Below, piece by piece: positions 26,863 through 35,695 of a stretch of DNA of 64,000 bases. Every line of letters begins with the position of its first letter. Within the stretch, counting starts at the first letter, position 1. The notes under the pieces were generated by a model that was given only the letters and a program-made list of their open reading frames with translations, did not search any database and was not told the origin of the DNA. Source of the DNA: Gemmobacter fulvus (GTDB taxonomy: Bacteria > Pseudomonadota > Alphaproteobacteria > Rhodobacterales > Rhodobacteraceae); contig NZ_CP076361.1 of NCBI RefSeq assembly GCF_018798885.1, forward strand, positions 1,054,001 through 1,118,000. Direction: 5' to 3'. The position numbers were made by a program, and so were the translations under genes.

Positions 26863-27900
26863 ATGACCACAAGACGCAAGTTTCTGACCACCGGCGCACT
26901 CGCAGGTGCCGCCTCGCTGGCCACCCCTGCCGTGGTGCGGGCGCAGGCGCCGATCAAATGGCGGATGCAGACCTATGCCGGTGCCGCCCTGGGCGAGCAT
27001 GTGGTGAAACCGGCGGTCGATGCCTTCAACGCCATCGCCAATGGCCAGATGGAGATCGAGCTGTTCTTTGCCGACCAGATCGTGCCAACGGGCGAACTGT
27101 TTCAGGCGATGCAGTCGGGCACCATCGACTGCGTGCAATCGGATGATGACAGCATGGCCTCGCCGACCGAAGTGACCGTGTTCGGCGGCTACTTCCCGCT
27201 GGGTCTGCGCTACAGCCTTGATGTGCCTGCGCTGTTCACCAAATACGGGCTGAAGGCGATCTGGGAAGAAGAATATGCCAAGGTCGGCGTCAAGCATATC
27301 TCGGCCGGGTCGTGGGATCCCTGCCATTTCTCGACCAAGGATCCGATCAATAGCCTGAAGGATCTGGAAGGCAAACGCATCTTCACCTTCCCGACGGCGG
27401 GCCGTTTCCTCACGCAGTTCGGCGTGGTGCCAGTCACCCTGCCGTGGGAAGACATCGAAGTGGCGATGCAGACGGGCGAGCTGGACGGCATCGCATGGTC
27501 CGGCATCACCGAGGTCTATACTGTCGGCTGGTCCAACGTGACCAACTACTTCCTGACCAACAATATCTCGGGCGCGTGGATCGGGCATTTCTTTGCCAAT
27601 ATGGACCGCTGGAACGAAGTGCCGCCGCATCTGCAAAAGCTGCTGGAAACCTGTTTCGAGCAGTCGCACTACTATCGCCAGCACTGGTATTGGGCAGGCG
27701 AGGCCGATCTGCGCATCAATGGCGGCAAGCTGCAACTGACCACCATTCCTGATGCCGAATGGGCCACCGTCGAGGCCGCCGCACAGACCTTCTGGGATGA
27801 AATCGCCGCCGAAAGCGAAGTCAAGGCCAAGGTGGTCGAGATCATCAAGAAGTATAATGACGTGCAGGTGAAGGCCGGCCGCCCTTACCGCTATACCTGA
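26863..27900 (+). CDS. dctP: TRAP transporter periplasmic substrate-binding protein (DctP)
   Basis: 345 residues. The N-terminus MTTRRKFLTTGALAG with hydrophobic stretch and AxA-like VRAQ looks like a Tat signal peptide. The mature domain follows the DctP/TAXI-like plan with GGYFPLGLRY, a GKRIFTFPTAGRFL ligand loop and WSGITEVYTVGWSNVTNYF. GGAGG at 26851-26855 is a strong ribosome binding site. The mannitol/chloroaromatic-type branch is suggested by general look, not proven. Substrate is inferred from the neighbours to be an amino alcohol or amine. Confidence 0.92.
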   Translation: MTTRRKFLTTGALAGAASLATPAVVRAQAPIKWRMQTYAGAALGEHVVKPAVDAFNAIANGQMEIELFFADQIVPTGELFQAMQSGTIDCVQSDDDSMASPTEVTVFGGYFPLGLRYSLDVPALFTKYGLKAIWEEEYAKVGVKHISAGSWDPCHFSTKDPINSLKDLEGKRIFTFPTAGRFLTQFGVVPVTLPWEDIEVAMQTGELDGIAWSGITEVYTVGWSNVTNYFLTNNISGAWIGHFFANMDRWNEVPPHLQKLLETCFEQSHYYRQHWYWAGEADLRINGGKLQLTTIPDAEWATVEAAAQTFWDEIAAESEVKAKVVEIIKKYNDVQVKAGRPYRYT

Positions 27901-27918
27901 TCCTAGGGGCAAGACCCC

Positions 27919-27947
27919 GAAGGGTGCGCAGCGATTGCGCACCCTTC
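27919..27947 (+). other. Strong hairpin after dctP
   Basis: Perfect 12-bp stem GAAGGGTGCGCA / TGCGCACCCTTC with loop GCGAT, 18 bases after the dctP stop. No U-tract follows. Likely a 3' stabiliser of dctP mRNA or a partial terminator before the glutamine-synthetase-like gene. Confidence 0.7.
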
Positions 27948-28002
27948 CTCCGCGATATATGATCAAATTATGATGGCCGCAGCGCCACAGGGAGCGTCGA
28001 TC

Positions 28003-28083
28003 ATGACCGCAGATATTCGCCCGGCCTCCTGGCCGCGAAAGCCGGAATTCGGCGGGGGCCACCCGCTGTTCCGCCTGCGCTGA
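28003..28083 (+). CDS. Possible 26-codon ORF between dctP and the GS-like gene
   Basis: ATG 28003 is preceded by GGGAG (about 9 bases) and encodes MTADIRPASWPRKPEF followed by GGGHPLFRLR. An in-frame ATG lies 33 bases upstream. It is basic, not hydrophobic, and ends 34 bases before the GS-like start. I do not recognise it; it could be a small protein, a leader or chance. Confidence 0.25.
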   Translation: MTADIRPASWPRKPEFGGGHPLFRLR

Positions 28084-28117
28084 TCCCTTTCCCCTGACCA
28101 AAGAGACGAGGCCCAAG

Positions 28118-29482
28118 ATGCCTGCCAACCTGAGTTTTGATGCCCTGAAGGCCGCCGTTGCCGCGGGCGAGATCGACACCGTCGTCACCTGCATCGTGGA
28201 TATGCAGGGCCGCCTGATGGGCAAACGCTTTCACGCCCAGCATTTCCTCGACAGTGCCCATGAGGAAACCCATTGCTGCAACTACCTGCTGGCCACCGAT
28301 ATGGAGATGGTCACCGTGCCCGGCTACAAGGCGACCGGCTGGGAGGCGGGCTATGGCGATTATGTGATGAAACCCGATCTCGCCACGCTGCGCCGCATCC
28401 CCTGGGCTGCGGGCACGGCGCTGGTGATGTGTGATGTGCTGGATCACCACAGCCACAAACCGGTGCCCCATGCGCCCCGTTCGATTCTGAAAGCTCAGGT
28501 CGACCGCGCCCGCGCCATGGGCTTTGATGTGATGATGGCGACCGAACTGGAATTTTTCCTGTTTGAAGAAAGCTTTGCCGGGCTCTTCGACTCTGGCTAC
28601 CGCCAGATGACCCCGATGGCGCGGCACAATGTCGATTATTCGATTTGGGGAACCTCGCGCGATGAGCCCGTGATGCGCGACATCCGCTGCAAGCTGTGGG
28701 ATGCCGGGATTCCGATCGAATGTTCCAAGGGCGAGGCCGATGCCGGGCAGGAAGAGGTGAATGCCCGCTATTCCGACGCGCTGGATACCGCAGATATGCA
28801 CGCCCTGATCAAGCTGGGCTGCAAACAGATTGCAGACCAGCATGGCGCCTCGGTCACCTTCATGGCGAAATACCATCACAGCAAGGCCGGTTCCTCCAGC
28901 CATGTGCATCAATCGCTGTGGAAGGATGGCAAACCCGCCTTCCGCGACGACGCTGATGCCCATGGCATGAGTGATCTGATGAAACACTACATGGCCGGGC
29001 AATTGGCCCATGCGGCGGAAATCACCTATTTCCTCGCCCCCTACGTCAACAGCTACAAACGCTTCGTGGTCGGCATGTTCGCCCCCACCAAGGCGGTCTG
29101 GTCGCTGGACAACCGGACGGCGGGCTTCCGCGTCTGTGGCGAGGGCACCAAGGCCGTGCGGGTGGAATGTCGCATTGGCGGGGCCGATCTGAACCCCTAT
29201 CTCGCCTGTGCGGCTCTGCTGGCGGCGGGGCTGGACGGTATCGACAAGAAGATGGCGCTGGAACCCGCCATTTCCGGCGACATCTATCAGGCGGGCAATG
29301 TGCGGGAAATTCCGCGCACGCTGGGGGCCGCCGCCGCCGCGCTGCACGGATCGGCGATGCTGCGCGCCGCCTTTGGCGATGATGTGGTCGAACATTATCA
29401 CCACGCCGCGCAATGGGAACTGTCGGAACAGAACCGCGTGGTGACGGATTGGGAACTGGCGCGCAGCTTTGACCGCGCATGA
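28118..29482 (+). CDS. Glutamine-synthetase-like gamma-glutamyl ligase (GlnT/PuuA type)
   Basis: 454 residues with GS beta-grasp N-domain and catalytic barrel. ELEFFLFEE, EADAGQEEVNARY, KAGSSSHVHQSLW, NRTAGFRVCGE and CRIGGADLNPYLACAALLAAG correspond to the metal, ATP and glutamate motifs of GS, but N-terminal divergence and locus suggest a GS-like enzyme that joins glutamate to an amine other than ammonia (as in PuuA, GmaS, IpuC). It lies between a TRAP importer and aldehyde/alcohol dehydrogenases. Substrate not determinable from sequence. Confidence 0.85.
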   Translation: MPANLSFDALKAAVAAGEIDTVVTCIVDMQGRLMGKRFHAQHFLDSAHEETHCCNYLLATDMEMVTVPGYKATGWEAGYGDYVMKPDLATLRRIPWAAGTALVMCDVLDHHSHKPVPHAPRSILKAQVDRARAMGFDVMMATELEFFLFEESFAGLFDSGYRQMTPMARHNVDYSIWGTSRDEPVMRDIRCKLWDAGIPIECSKGEADAGQEEVNARYSDALDTADMHALIKLGCKQIADQHGASVTFMAKYHHSKAGSSSHVHQSLWKDGKPAFRDDADAHGMSDLMKHYMAGQLAHAAEITYFLAPYVNSYKRFVVGMFAPTKAVWSLDNRTAGFRVCGEGTKAVRVECRIGGADLNPYLACAALLAAGLDGIDKKMALEPAISGDIYQAGNVREIPRTLGAAAAALHGSAMLRAAFGDDVVEHYHHAAQWELSEQNRVVTDWELARSFDRA

Positions 29483-29490
29483 GAATGTCG

Positions 29491-29540
29491 GGTGGGGCCG
29501 CGTCCCCACCCCCGCAGGGACCGGCGGGCCGATGCCCGCC
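29491..29540. repeat. Double-hairpin REP-like element
   Basis: Two adjacent palindromes: GGTGGGG/CCCCACC (29491-29497/29504-29510) and GGCGGGC/GCCCGCC (29523-29529/29534-29540), followed by CCTACGAAGG. This GGCGGGC-CGAT-GCCCGCCCTACG style resembles extragenic palindromes common in proteobacteria. It sits between the GS-like and aldehyde dehydrogenase genes. Confidence 0.6.
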
Positions 29541-29559
29541 CTACGAAGGACGAAACACG

Positions 29560-30945
29560 ATGAAACCCATTCAACTGATCTCGCCGGTGGATGGCTCGGT
29601 CTATGCCGAACGCCAGCCGCTGAGCCGCGAGGCGGCAGTTGCCGTTACGAAGGCGGCCAAGGCCGCCCAAAAGGGCTGGGCCGCGCGCCCGCTGGAAGAG
29701 CGTATCGCGCTGGTCAAGGCCGGTGTCGCCAAGCTCTTGGAAAGCAAGGAAACGCTGGTTGAAGAACTGGCGTGGCAGATGGGTCGCCCGACCCGCTTTG
29801 GCGGCGAATGGGGCGGCGTGAACGACCGCACCAATTATATGGCCGGGATCGCGGCAGACACGCTCGCGCCGCAGGTGGTCGAGGATGGCGCGACATTCAA
29901 ACGCTATCTGGCCCGCGAGGCCGTGGGCGTGGTGTTCATCGTCGCCCCATGGAACTACCCCTATCTCACCACCATAAACACGCTGGCCCCGGCCCTGATC
30001 GCGGGCAACAGCGTGGTGCTGAAACATGCCAGCCAGACCATGCTGGTGGGAGAACGTCTGGCGGCGGCCTTCCACGCCGCAGGCGTGCCCGCCGATGTGT
30101 TCCAGAATGTCGTTCTGGATCATGCCACGACCGAACACCTGATCCAGTCGCGCGCGTTCAATTTCGTGAACTTCACCGGCTCGGTGGGCGGGGGGGCTGC
30201 GATGGAAAAGGCGGCGGCAGGCACCTTTACCGGCCTCGGGCTGGAACTGGGCGGCAAGGATCCCGGCTATGTGCGCGCCGATGCCGATCTGGACGCGGCG
30301 GTGGACAGCCTGATGGATGGCGCGATGTACAATGCGGGCCAGTGCTGCTGCGGCATCGAGCGTATCTATGTGCATGAAAGCCTGTATGACGCCTTTGTTG
30401 AAAAGGCGGTGGCCTGGGTCAATGCCCTGAAACTGGGCAATCCTTTCGATCAGGCCTCCACCCTCGGGCCGATGGCCAACAAACGCTTTGCCGCCGTGGT
30501 GCGCGCCCAGGTGGCCGAGGCGATTGCCGCCGGGGCAAAGCCGCTGATCGACCCGGCCCATTTCCCTGCCGATGACGGTGGGGCCTATCTGGCGCCGCAG
30601 ATCCTCGTGAATGTCGATCACTCCATGCGCGTGATGATGGAAGAAAGCTTTGGCCCGGTCGTTGGCATCATGAAGGTTTCGGGCGACGACGAGGCACTGG
30701 CGCTGATGAACGACTCGCCCTATGGGCTGACCGCCTCGATCTGGACGGCGGATGCCGACAAGGCCGCCGAGATCGGCGCGCAGATCGAAACCGGCACCGT
30801 GTTCATGAACCGCTGCGATTACCTTGACCCGGCGCTGTGCTGGACCGGCTGCAAGGATACCGGGCGCGGCGGCTCGCTGTCTTATCTCGGTTTCCATTCG
30901 GTCACCCGACCGAAATCCTACCATCTGAAAAAGGTGACGAAATGA
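29560..30945 (+). CDS. NAD(P)-dependent aldehyde dehydrogenase
   Basis: 461 residues from ATG 29560, preceded by GAAGGA. Catalytic residues by motif: E229 in LELGGKDPG and C263 in NAGQCCCGIER; FTGSVGGGAAM is the coenzyme loop. Shorter than typical 480-500-residue ALDHs, like the succinate-semialdehyde/lactaldehyde branch. Its stop overlaps the Fe-ADH start. In the proposed pathway it would oxidise the gamma-glutamyl aldehyde to an acid. Confidence 0.92.
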   Translation: MKPIQLISPVDGSVYAERQPLSREAAVAVTKAAKAAQKGWAARPLEERIALVKAGVAKLLESKETLVEELAWQMGRPTRFGGEWGGVNDRTNYMAGIAADTLAPQVVEDGATFKRYLAREAVGVVFIVAPWNYPYLTTINTLAPALIAGNSVVLKHASQTMLVGERLAAAFHAAGVPADVFQNVVLDHATTEHLIQSRAFNFVNFTGSVGGGAAMEKAAAGTFTGLGLELGGKDPGYVRADADLDAAVDSLMDGAMYNAGQCCCGIERIYVHESLYDAFVEKAVAWVNALKLGNPFDQASTLGPMANKRFAAVVRAQVAEAIAAGAKPLIDPAHFPADDGGAYLAPQILVNVDHSMRVMMEESFGPVVGIMKVSGDDEALALMNDSPYGLTASIWTADADKAAEIGAQIETGTVFMNRCDYLDPALCWTGCKDTGRGGSLSYLGFHSVTRPKSYHLKKVTK

Positions 30946-32102
30946 CCCATAACGTTCCGAACCGGAACTGGTCTTACCCGACCGCGATCAAATTCGGCGT
31001 GGGCCGGATTGCCGAACTGGCCGAGCATTGCAAGGCCAGCGGCATCCAGCGCCCGCTGCTGGTGACCGACAAGGCGCTGGCCGCCCTGCCGATCACCGCC
31101 GAGGCGCGCGGCATTCTCAAAGCCGCCGGGCTGGGCGATGCGGTGTTCTCCGAGGTCGACCCCAACCCGAACGAGGCCAATATGGCCGACGGCATCAAGG
31201 TCTATCTGGCCGGGAACCATGATGGCGTGATCTGTTTCGGCGGCGGCTCGGCGCTCGACCTTGGCAAGATGATCGCCCTGATGGCACATCAGAAACCGGG
31301 CCTCAGCGTCTGGGATCTGGAGGATGTCGACGATTGGTATACCCGCGCCGATGCCGACAAGATCGCCCCGATCATTGCCGTGCCGACCACCGCTGGCACT
31401 GGCTCCGAAGTGGGCCGCGCCGGCGTGCTGACCAACAGTGCCACGCACAAGAAAAAGATCATCTTCCACCCCAAGCTGATGCCGGTGGTCACGCTGTGTG
31501 ATCCGGGTCTGACCGTGGGCATGCCGCGCTTCATCACCGCAGGCACCGGCATGGATGCGCTGGCGCATTGCCTTGAGGCCTATTGCAGCCCGTTCTACCA
31601 TCCGATGTCGCAGGGCATCGCACTGGAAGGCATGCGGCTGGTGTTTGAAAACCTGCCGGTCGTCTATGACAACCCGAACGATCTCGACGCACGGGCGCAT
31701 ATGATGTCGGCCGCCGCCATGGGGGCCGTGGCCTTCCAGAAGGGGCTGGGGGCCATCCACTCGCTGTCGCACCCGATCGGCGCGGTCTACAATACGCATC
31801 ACGGCACCACCAATGCCGTGGTGATGCCGATGGTGCTGGATTACAACCGCGCCGCCATTGAAGACCGGATCGAAAAGGCAGCGGCCTATCTGGGCATCGC
31901 CGGGGGCTTCGACGGCTTCCGCGCCGCCGTGATGACGCTGCGCAGCAAGCTGAACATCCCGGCCAATCTGACCGCGCTCGGCGTTGATCCGGCTCGGCTG
32001 GACGAGTTGACCGAGATGGCGCTGGAAGATCCGAGCTGTGGCGGCAATCCGATTGAAATGACGCGCGAAAATACCCGTGCGCTTTTCGCGGCCTGCATGT
32101 AA
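30942..32102 (+). CDS. Iron-containing (group III) alcohol dehydrogenase
   Basis: 386 residues from ATG 30942, overlapping the ALDH stop (ATGA). GGGSALDLGK is the NAD-binding loop; D/H metal ligands are expected around GTGMDALAHCLEAY and the IHSLSHPIGAVYNTHHG segment (two further His). Oxidises an alcohol to the aldehyde used by the adjacent ALDH. The pair ADH-ALDH directly after a gamma-glutamyl ligase implies a hydroxyl-bearing amine substrate. Confidence 0.92.
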   Translation: MTHNVPNRNWSYPTAIKFGVGRIAELAEHCKASGIQRPLLVTDKALAALPITAEARGILKAAGLGDAVFSEVDPNPNEANMADGIKVYLAGNHDGVICFGGGSALDLGKMIALMAHQKPGLSVWDLEDVDDWYTRADADKIAPIIAVPTTAGTGSEVGRAGVLTNSATHKKKIIFHPKLMPVVTLCDPGLTVGMPRFITAGTGMDALAHCLEAYCSPFYHPMSQGIALEGMRLVFENLPVVYDNPNDLDARAHMMSAAAMGAVAFQKGLGAIHSLSHPIGAVYNTHHGTTNAVVMPMVLDYNRAAIEDRIEKAAAYLGIAGGFDGFRAAVMTLRSKLNIPANLTALGVDPARLDELTEMALEDPSCGGNPIEMTRENTRALFAACM

Positions 32103-32111
32103 AGCGCAAGT

Positions 32112-32132
32112 CGGGTGCCCTTGCGGCACCCG
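32112..32132 (+). other. Intercistronic hairpin between ADH and DadA-like genes
   Basis: Perfect 8-bp stem CGGGTGCC (32112-32119) / GGCACCCG (32125-32132), loop CTTGC, 9 bases after the ADH stop and 17 bases before the next ATG. No T-run. Confidence 0.5.
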
Positions 32133-32149
32133 GCCATGCTGGACATAGA

Positions 32150-33394
32150 ATGACACACCACCTCAGTACCGAAATCGCGGTTGTCGGCGCGGGCGTCATT
32201 GGCATGGCGGTGGCCCTGCGTCTGCGCGCGCAGGGGCATGAGGTGGTGATGATCGACCCGAATGACCCCGGGGCGGGAGCCTCCTATGGCAATGCGGGCA
32301 CGATTGCCGATTATGCGGTGCTGCCGGTCGGCACGCCGGATGTGCTGAAAAACCTGCCGTCGTTGCTGTTCGACCGCAACTCGCCGCTGGCCATCCGCCA
32401 TGCGGCGCTGCCGACGCTGGCGCCCTGGCTGCTGCGCTTTGCCCGGCAGAGCCTGCCTGCGGCAGCAGCGCGCAATGCGCAGGCGATTGCGGCGCTGCTG
32501 GCCAATGCGACCCGCAGTTGGGAGGATTTCGCCACCGAGATCGGCGGCGCGGCCCTGCTGCAACGGCGCGGTTGCCTGTATCTGTATGAAACCGCCCGCG
32601 CCTTTCGCGCCGCCGAGGCGGATATGGCGCAGCGCCGCCGCCTTGGCATTACGGTGGAGTTGATCCGCCCCGAAGCGCTGGCGGCGATGGAGCCCGGCCT
32701 GCCCGCCGTGGAAGGCGGGGCGGCTTACTTTCCGCAAGCGGTGTTCCTGTCGGATCCGGGGCGGATGATGGCTTATCTGGCAGACGCGGTCAGCCGTGCG
32801 GGTGTGCCGCATCTGCGCCATGCCATCACCCGGCTGTCACGCCAATTGGACGGGGTGGTGCTGGAAGGGCAAGGCCTGCGCCTGCACGCCCGCCGCGTGA
32901 TCCTCGCCGCCGGGGCGCATTCCCGCCCGCTGGCGGCCCAGGCGGGGGACGTGGTGCCGCTGGACACCGAACGCGGCTACCATGTGGAATGGGCGATGGA
33001 GCGGCCGCTGCTGTCACGCCCCACCTGCCCCACCACGCGCGGGTTCTATCTGTGCCCGATGTCGGGGCGGCTGCGGGTGGCGGGCACGGTGGAGCTGGGC
33101 GGGCTGACCGCCCCGCCCGCCGCGCATCGCATCGCCCGGCTGGTTGCCGGGGCGCGGGCGATCTTTCCCGATCTGGGCGCGCCGACCCGCAGTTGGATGG
33201 GCTTTCGCCCCTCGATGCCCGACAGCCTGCCGGTGATCGCCGCCTCGGCCAGAGGGCCGGAGGTCATCCATGCTTATGGCCATGGTCATATCGGGCTGAC
33301 CCTGGCCCCGATCACCGCCCGGATCGTGGCCGATCTGGTGGCCGGGCGCCCGCCGGAACTGGACATTGCGCCCTATTCGGCGCGGCGGTTCTGA
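32150..33394 (+). CDS. FAD-dependent amino-acid oxidoreductase (DadA/glycine-oxidase family)
   Basis: 414 residues. The N-terminal [21 protein letters not shown]ossmann motif binds FAD, with a DAO-type domain to about 395 ([47 protein letters not shown]). This is the DadA-like D-amino-acid dehydrogenase/oxidase branch, which deaminates D-amino acids, glycine or N-alkylglycines. Same-strand and 47 bases after the ADH; could finish catabolism of the amino acid released by the pathway. Confidence 0.87.
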   Translation: MTHHLSTEIAVVGAGVIGMAVALRLRAQGHEVVMIDPNDPGAGASYGNAGTIADYAVLPVGTPDVLKNLPSLLFDRNSPLAIRHAALPTLAPWLLRFARQSLPAAAARNAQAIAALLANATRSWEDFATEIGGAALLQRRGCLYLYETARAFRAAEADMAQRRRLGITVELIRPEALAAMEPGLPAVEGGAAYFPQAVFLSDPGRMMAYLADAVSRAGVPHLRHAITRLSRQLDGVVLEGQGLRLHARRVILAAGAHSRPLAAQAGDVVPLDTERGYHVEWAMERPLLSRPTCPTTRGFYLCPMSGRLRVAGTVELGGLTAPPAAHRIARLVAGARAIFPDLGAPTRSWMGFRPSMPDSLPVIAASARGPEVIHAYGHGHIGLTLAPITARIVADLVAGRPPELDIAPYSARRF

Positions 33395-33402
33395 CGGCCG
33401 CG

Positions 33403-33446
33403 CCGGGGGCCAGCCCCCGGACCCCCGGGATATTTTTGCCAAGATG
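33403..33446 (+). repeat. GC-rich hairpin element with ATATTTTTGCCAAGATGAA tail
   Basis: Stem CCGGGGG (33403-33409) / CCCCCGG (33414-33420), then ACCCCCGGG and ATATTTTTGCCAAGATGAA. It is the inverted counterpart of 19900-19950. Here the orientation fits a terminator for the DadA-like gene with a displaced U-tract. The ATG within it (33444) is in frame with the epimerase but not its likely start. Confidence 0.75.
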
Positions 33447-33461
33447 AAATGGAACAAAGAC

Positions 33462-34463
33462 ATGACACGCAAGGCCTTCGTCACGGGATCGGCAGGGTTC
33501 ATCGGCTTTCATCTGTGTCAGCGGTTGCTGGCCGAGGGCTGGCAGGTGCTGGGTCTGGACGGGATGAGCGATTATTATGATGTCACGCTGAAACAGCGCC
33601 GCCATCAGATGCTGTTGCAATCGCAGGCGTTCCGGGCGGTGGAAGGGTTGCTGGAGACGCCGGGGCTGGTGCGCGGGCTGGTGGAGGAGTTTCGCCCGGA
33701 TGTGATCGTGCATCTGGCAGCCCAAGCCGGGGTGCGCTATTCGATTGATGCGCCGCGTTCCTATGTGGATGCCAATCTGATCGGCACCTTCGAGGTGCTG
33801 GAAGCTGCGCGCGCCGTGCCGCCGGCCCATATGTTGTTGGCCTCTACCTCCTCGGTGTTTGGGGCGAATGCGCAGATGCCCTATGCCGAAGTGCATCAGG
33901 CCGATCATCAGATGAGCTTTTACGCCGCCACCAAGAAGGCGACCGAAGCGATGGCGCATAGCTATGCGCATCTTTACACGTTGCCCACCACGATGTTCCG
34001 GTTTTTCACTGTCTATGGCCCCTGGGGCCGCCCCGACATGGCGCTGTTCAAATTCGTCAAGGCGATCCTCGAAGGCACGCCGATTGACGTTTACAACCAT
34101 GGCGACATGCGCCGTGATTTTACCTATGTCGATGATCTGGTGACGGGCATCCTGCGCCTGATCGACGCGGTGCCGGAGGAGCGGGTTGGTGACTTCGACA
34201 GCCTGTCGCCGGTGGCCCCCTGGCGGGTGGTGAATATCGGCAATGGGGCGCCGGTGCCGCTGCTGGCCTTTATTGCCGCCATCGAAGCAGCACTCGGGCG
34301 CATCGCAGAAAAGAACATGCTGCCGATGCAGCCCGGCGATGTGCCCGCCACCTGGGCCGATGCGACCTTGATCGAGGCGCTGATCGGCCCGCTGCCGCGC
34401 ACCGAGATCGGCGCAGGGGTGCAGCGGTTTGTTGACTGGTATCGCGACTATTATCAGGTCTGA
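33462..34463 (+). CDS. UDP-glucuronate 4-epimerase-like NAD-dependent epimerase
   Basis: 333 residues from ATG 33462 ([19 protein letters not shown]), choosing the start that gives the standard N-terminus. NAD motif GSAGFIG, catalytic S/T in ASTSSVFG and Y/K in YAATKKATE, the exact form seen in UDP-glucuronate epimerases (LpsL/WbnF type). It converts UDP-glucuronate to UDP-galacturonate for surface polysaccharide. No polysaccharide cluster is nearby. Confidence 0.9.
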   Translation: MTRKAFVTGSAGFIGFHLCQRLLAEGWQVLGLDGMSDYYDVTLKQRRHQMLLQSQAFRAVEGLLETPGLVRGLVEEFRPDVIVHLAAQAGVRYSIDAPRSYVDANLIGTFEVLEAARAVPPAHMLLASTSSVFGANAQMPYAEVHQADHQMSFYAATKKATEAMAHSYAHLYTLPTTMFRFFTVYGPWGRPDMALFKFVKAILEGTPIDVYNHGDMRRDFTYVDDLVTGILRLIDAVPEERVGDFDSLSPVAPWRVVNIGNGAPVPLLAFIAAIEAALGRIAEKNMLPMQPGDVPATWADATLIEALIGPLPRTEIGAGVQRFVDWYRDYYQV

Positions 34464-34493
34464 CGGCCCACAGCGCCTGTCAGACTGACGGAG

Positions 34494-34518
34494 ACGGGGG
34501 CACACGGCCCCCGTTTTT
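34494..34518 (+). terminator. Rho-independent terminator after the epimerase gene
   Basis: Stem ACGGGGG (34494-34500) / CCCCCGT (34508-34514), followed by a T5 run that shares its first T with the stem. On the minus strand it abuts the convergent 2-hydroxyacid dehydrogenase stop at 34523. Confidence 0.8.
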
Positions 34519-34522
34519 GTGG

Positions 34523-35509
34523 TTACAGCATGCCGGGCACCACCTGATCCGGCGGACGGTGGCCATCGGCGAAGGTCTTGATATTGATGATGACCTTTTC
34601 GCCCATCTCCACCCGGCCCTCTTGTGTGGCAGAGCCCATATGCGGCAGCAGCACGACATTGGGCAATTCGCGCAGGCGCGGGTTGATCTCGTGGCCATGT
34701 TCGAACACGTCGAGCCCGGCCCCGGCGATTTCACCGGCGCGGATGCCACGGGTCAGCGCGTTTTCGTCGATCACCTCGCCGCGCGAGGTGTTCACCACCA
34801 CCGCCGAGGGTTTCAGCAGCTTCAGCCGCCGCGCGTTCAGCAGGTGGAAGGTCGAGGGCGTGTGCGGGCAGTTCACGCTGATGATATCCATCCGCGCGAT
34901 CATCTGATCCAGGCTTTCCCAATAGGTCGCCTCCAGATCACCTTCGATTTCGGGGCGCAGGCGGCGGCGGTTGTGATAGTGGATCTGCATGCCGAAGGCG
35001 CGGGCACGCCGCGCCACCGCCTGCCCGATCCGGCCCATGCCGAGGATGCCCAGACGGCGCCCGCCGATTCGGCCCCCCAGATGCCCCATCGGCGACCAGC
35101 CCTGCCAGCGGCCTGCCTGCATTTCGGCCATGCCCTCGGGCAGGCGCCGCACCACCCCCAGGATCAGCGCCATCACCATGTCGGCGGTATCCTCGGCCCC
35201 CACGCCCGGCGTGTTCGACACCAGAATGCCGCGCGACCGTGCGGTGGACACGTCGATATGGTCGACCCCGGCCCCGTAATTGGCGATCAGCTTCAGCCGG
35301 GGCCCGGCCTGCGCCAGCAGGGCGGCGTCGATCTGATCGGTCACGCAGGGCACCAGCACGTCACAGCGTTTCACCGCATCTGCCAGATCCTCGCGGGTCA
35401 TGCGCGTATCCGGGTCGCGCAATTCGACATCGAACAGCTCTTTCATGCGTGTCTCGACGATTTCGGGCAAGCGGCGCGTCACCACCACACTCAGACGCTG
35501 TGTCGGCAT
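34523..35509 (-). CDS. D-isomer-specific 2-hydroxyacid dehydrogenase (glyoxylate/hydroxypyruvate reductase type)
   Basis: 328 residues from ATG 35509, preceded by GGGAGGAAG at ideal spacing; the much longer open frame upstream is a shadow of the SH3 gene. NAD motif GMGRIGQAVARRARAFGM; catalytic Arg in NTSRGEVIDE, Glu in the following helix region and His in LLPHMGSATQE. Similar to GyaR/GhrB glyoxylate reductases or D-glycerate dehydrogenase. Confidence 0.92.
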   Translation of the reverse strand: MPTQRLSVVVTRRLPEIVETRMKELFDVELRDPDTRMTREDLADAVKRCDVLVPCVTDQIDAALLAQAGPRLKLIANYGAGVDHIDVSTARSRGILVSNTPGVGAEDTADMVMALILGVVRRLPEGMAEMQAGRWQGWSPMGHLGGRIGGRRLGILGMGRIGQAVARRARAFGMQIHYHNRRRLRPEIEGDLEATYWESLDQMIARMDIISVNCPHTPSTFHLLNARRLKLLKPSAVVVNTSRGEVIDENALTRGIRAGEIAGAGLDVFEHGHEINPRLRELPNVVLLPHMGSATQEGRVEMGEKVIINIKTFADGHRPPDQVVPGML

Positions 35510-35695
35510 GGTCTTCCTCCCTGAACTTGCGACCGGCACTTCCAAATCGGTCGACTTGCTGGCAAAGTGCCGCCTCACGCGGGCAGGCACAAGCCCCGGT
35601 AACAAAGTTGCGGCGCAAACAGTCGCGCGCAGGAGCAGATTGCCGATGTGAAACCGGGCGCGGCCCCGGTTTGGCGCGGATAGGGATGTGAGAGC

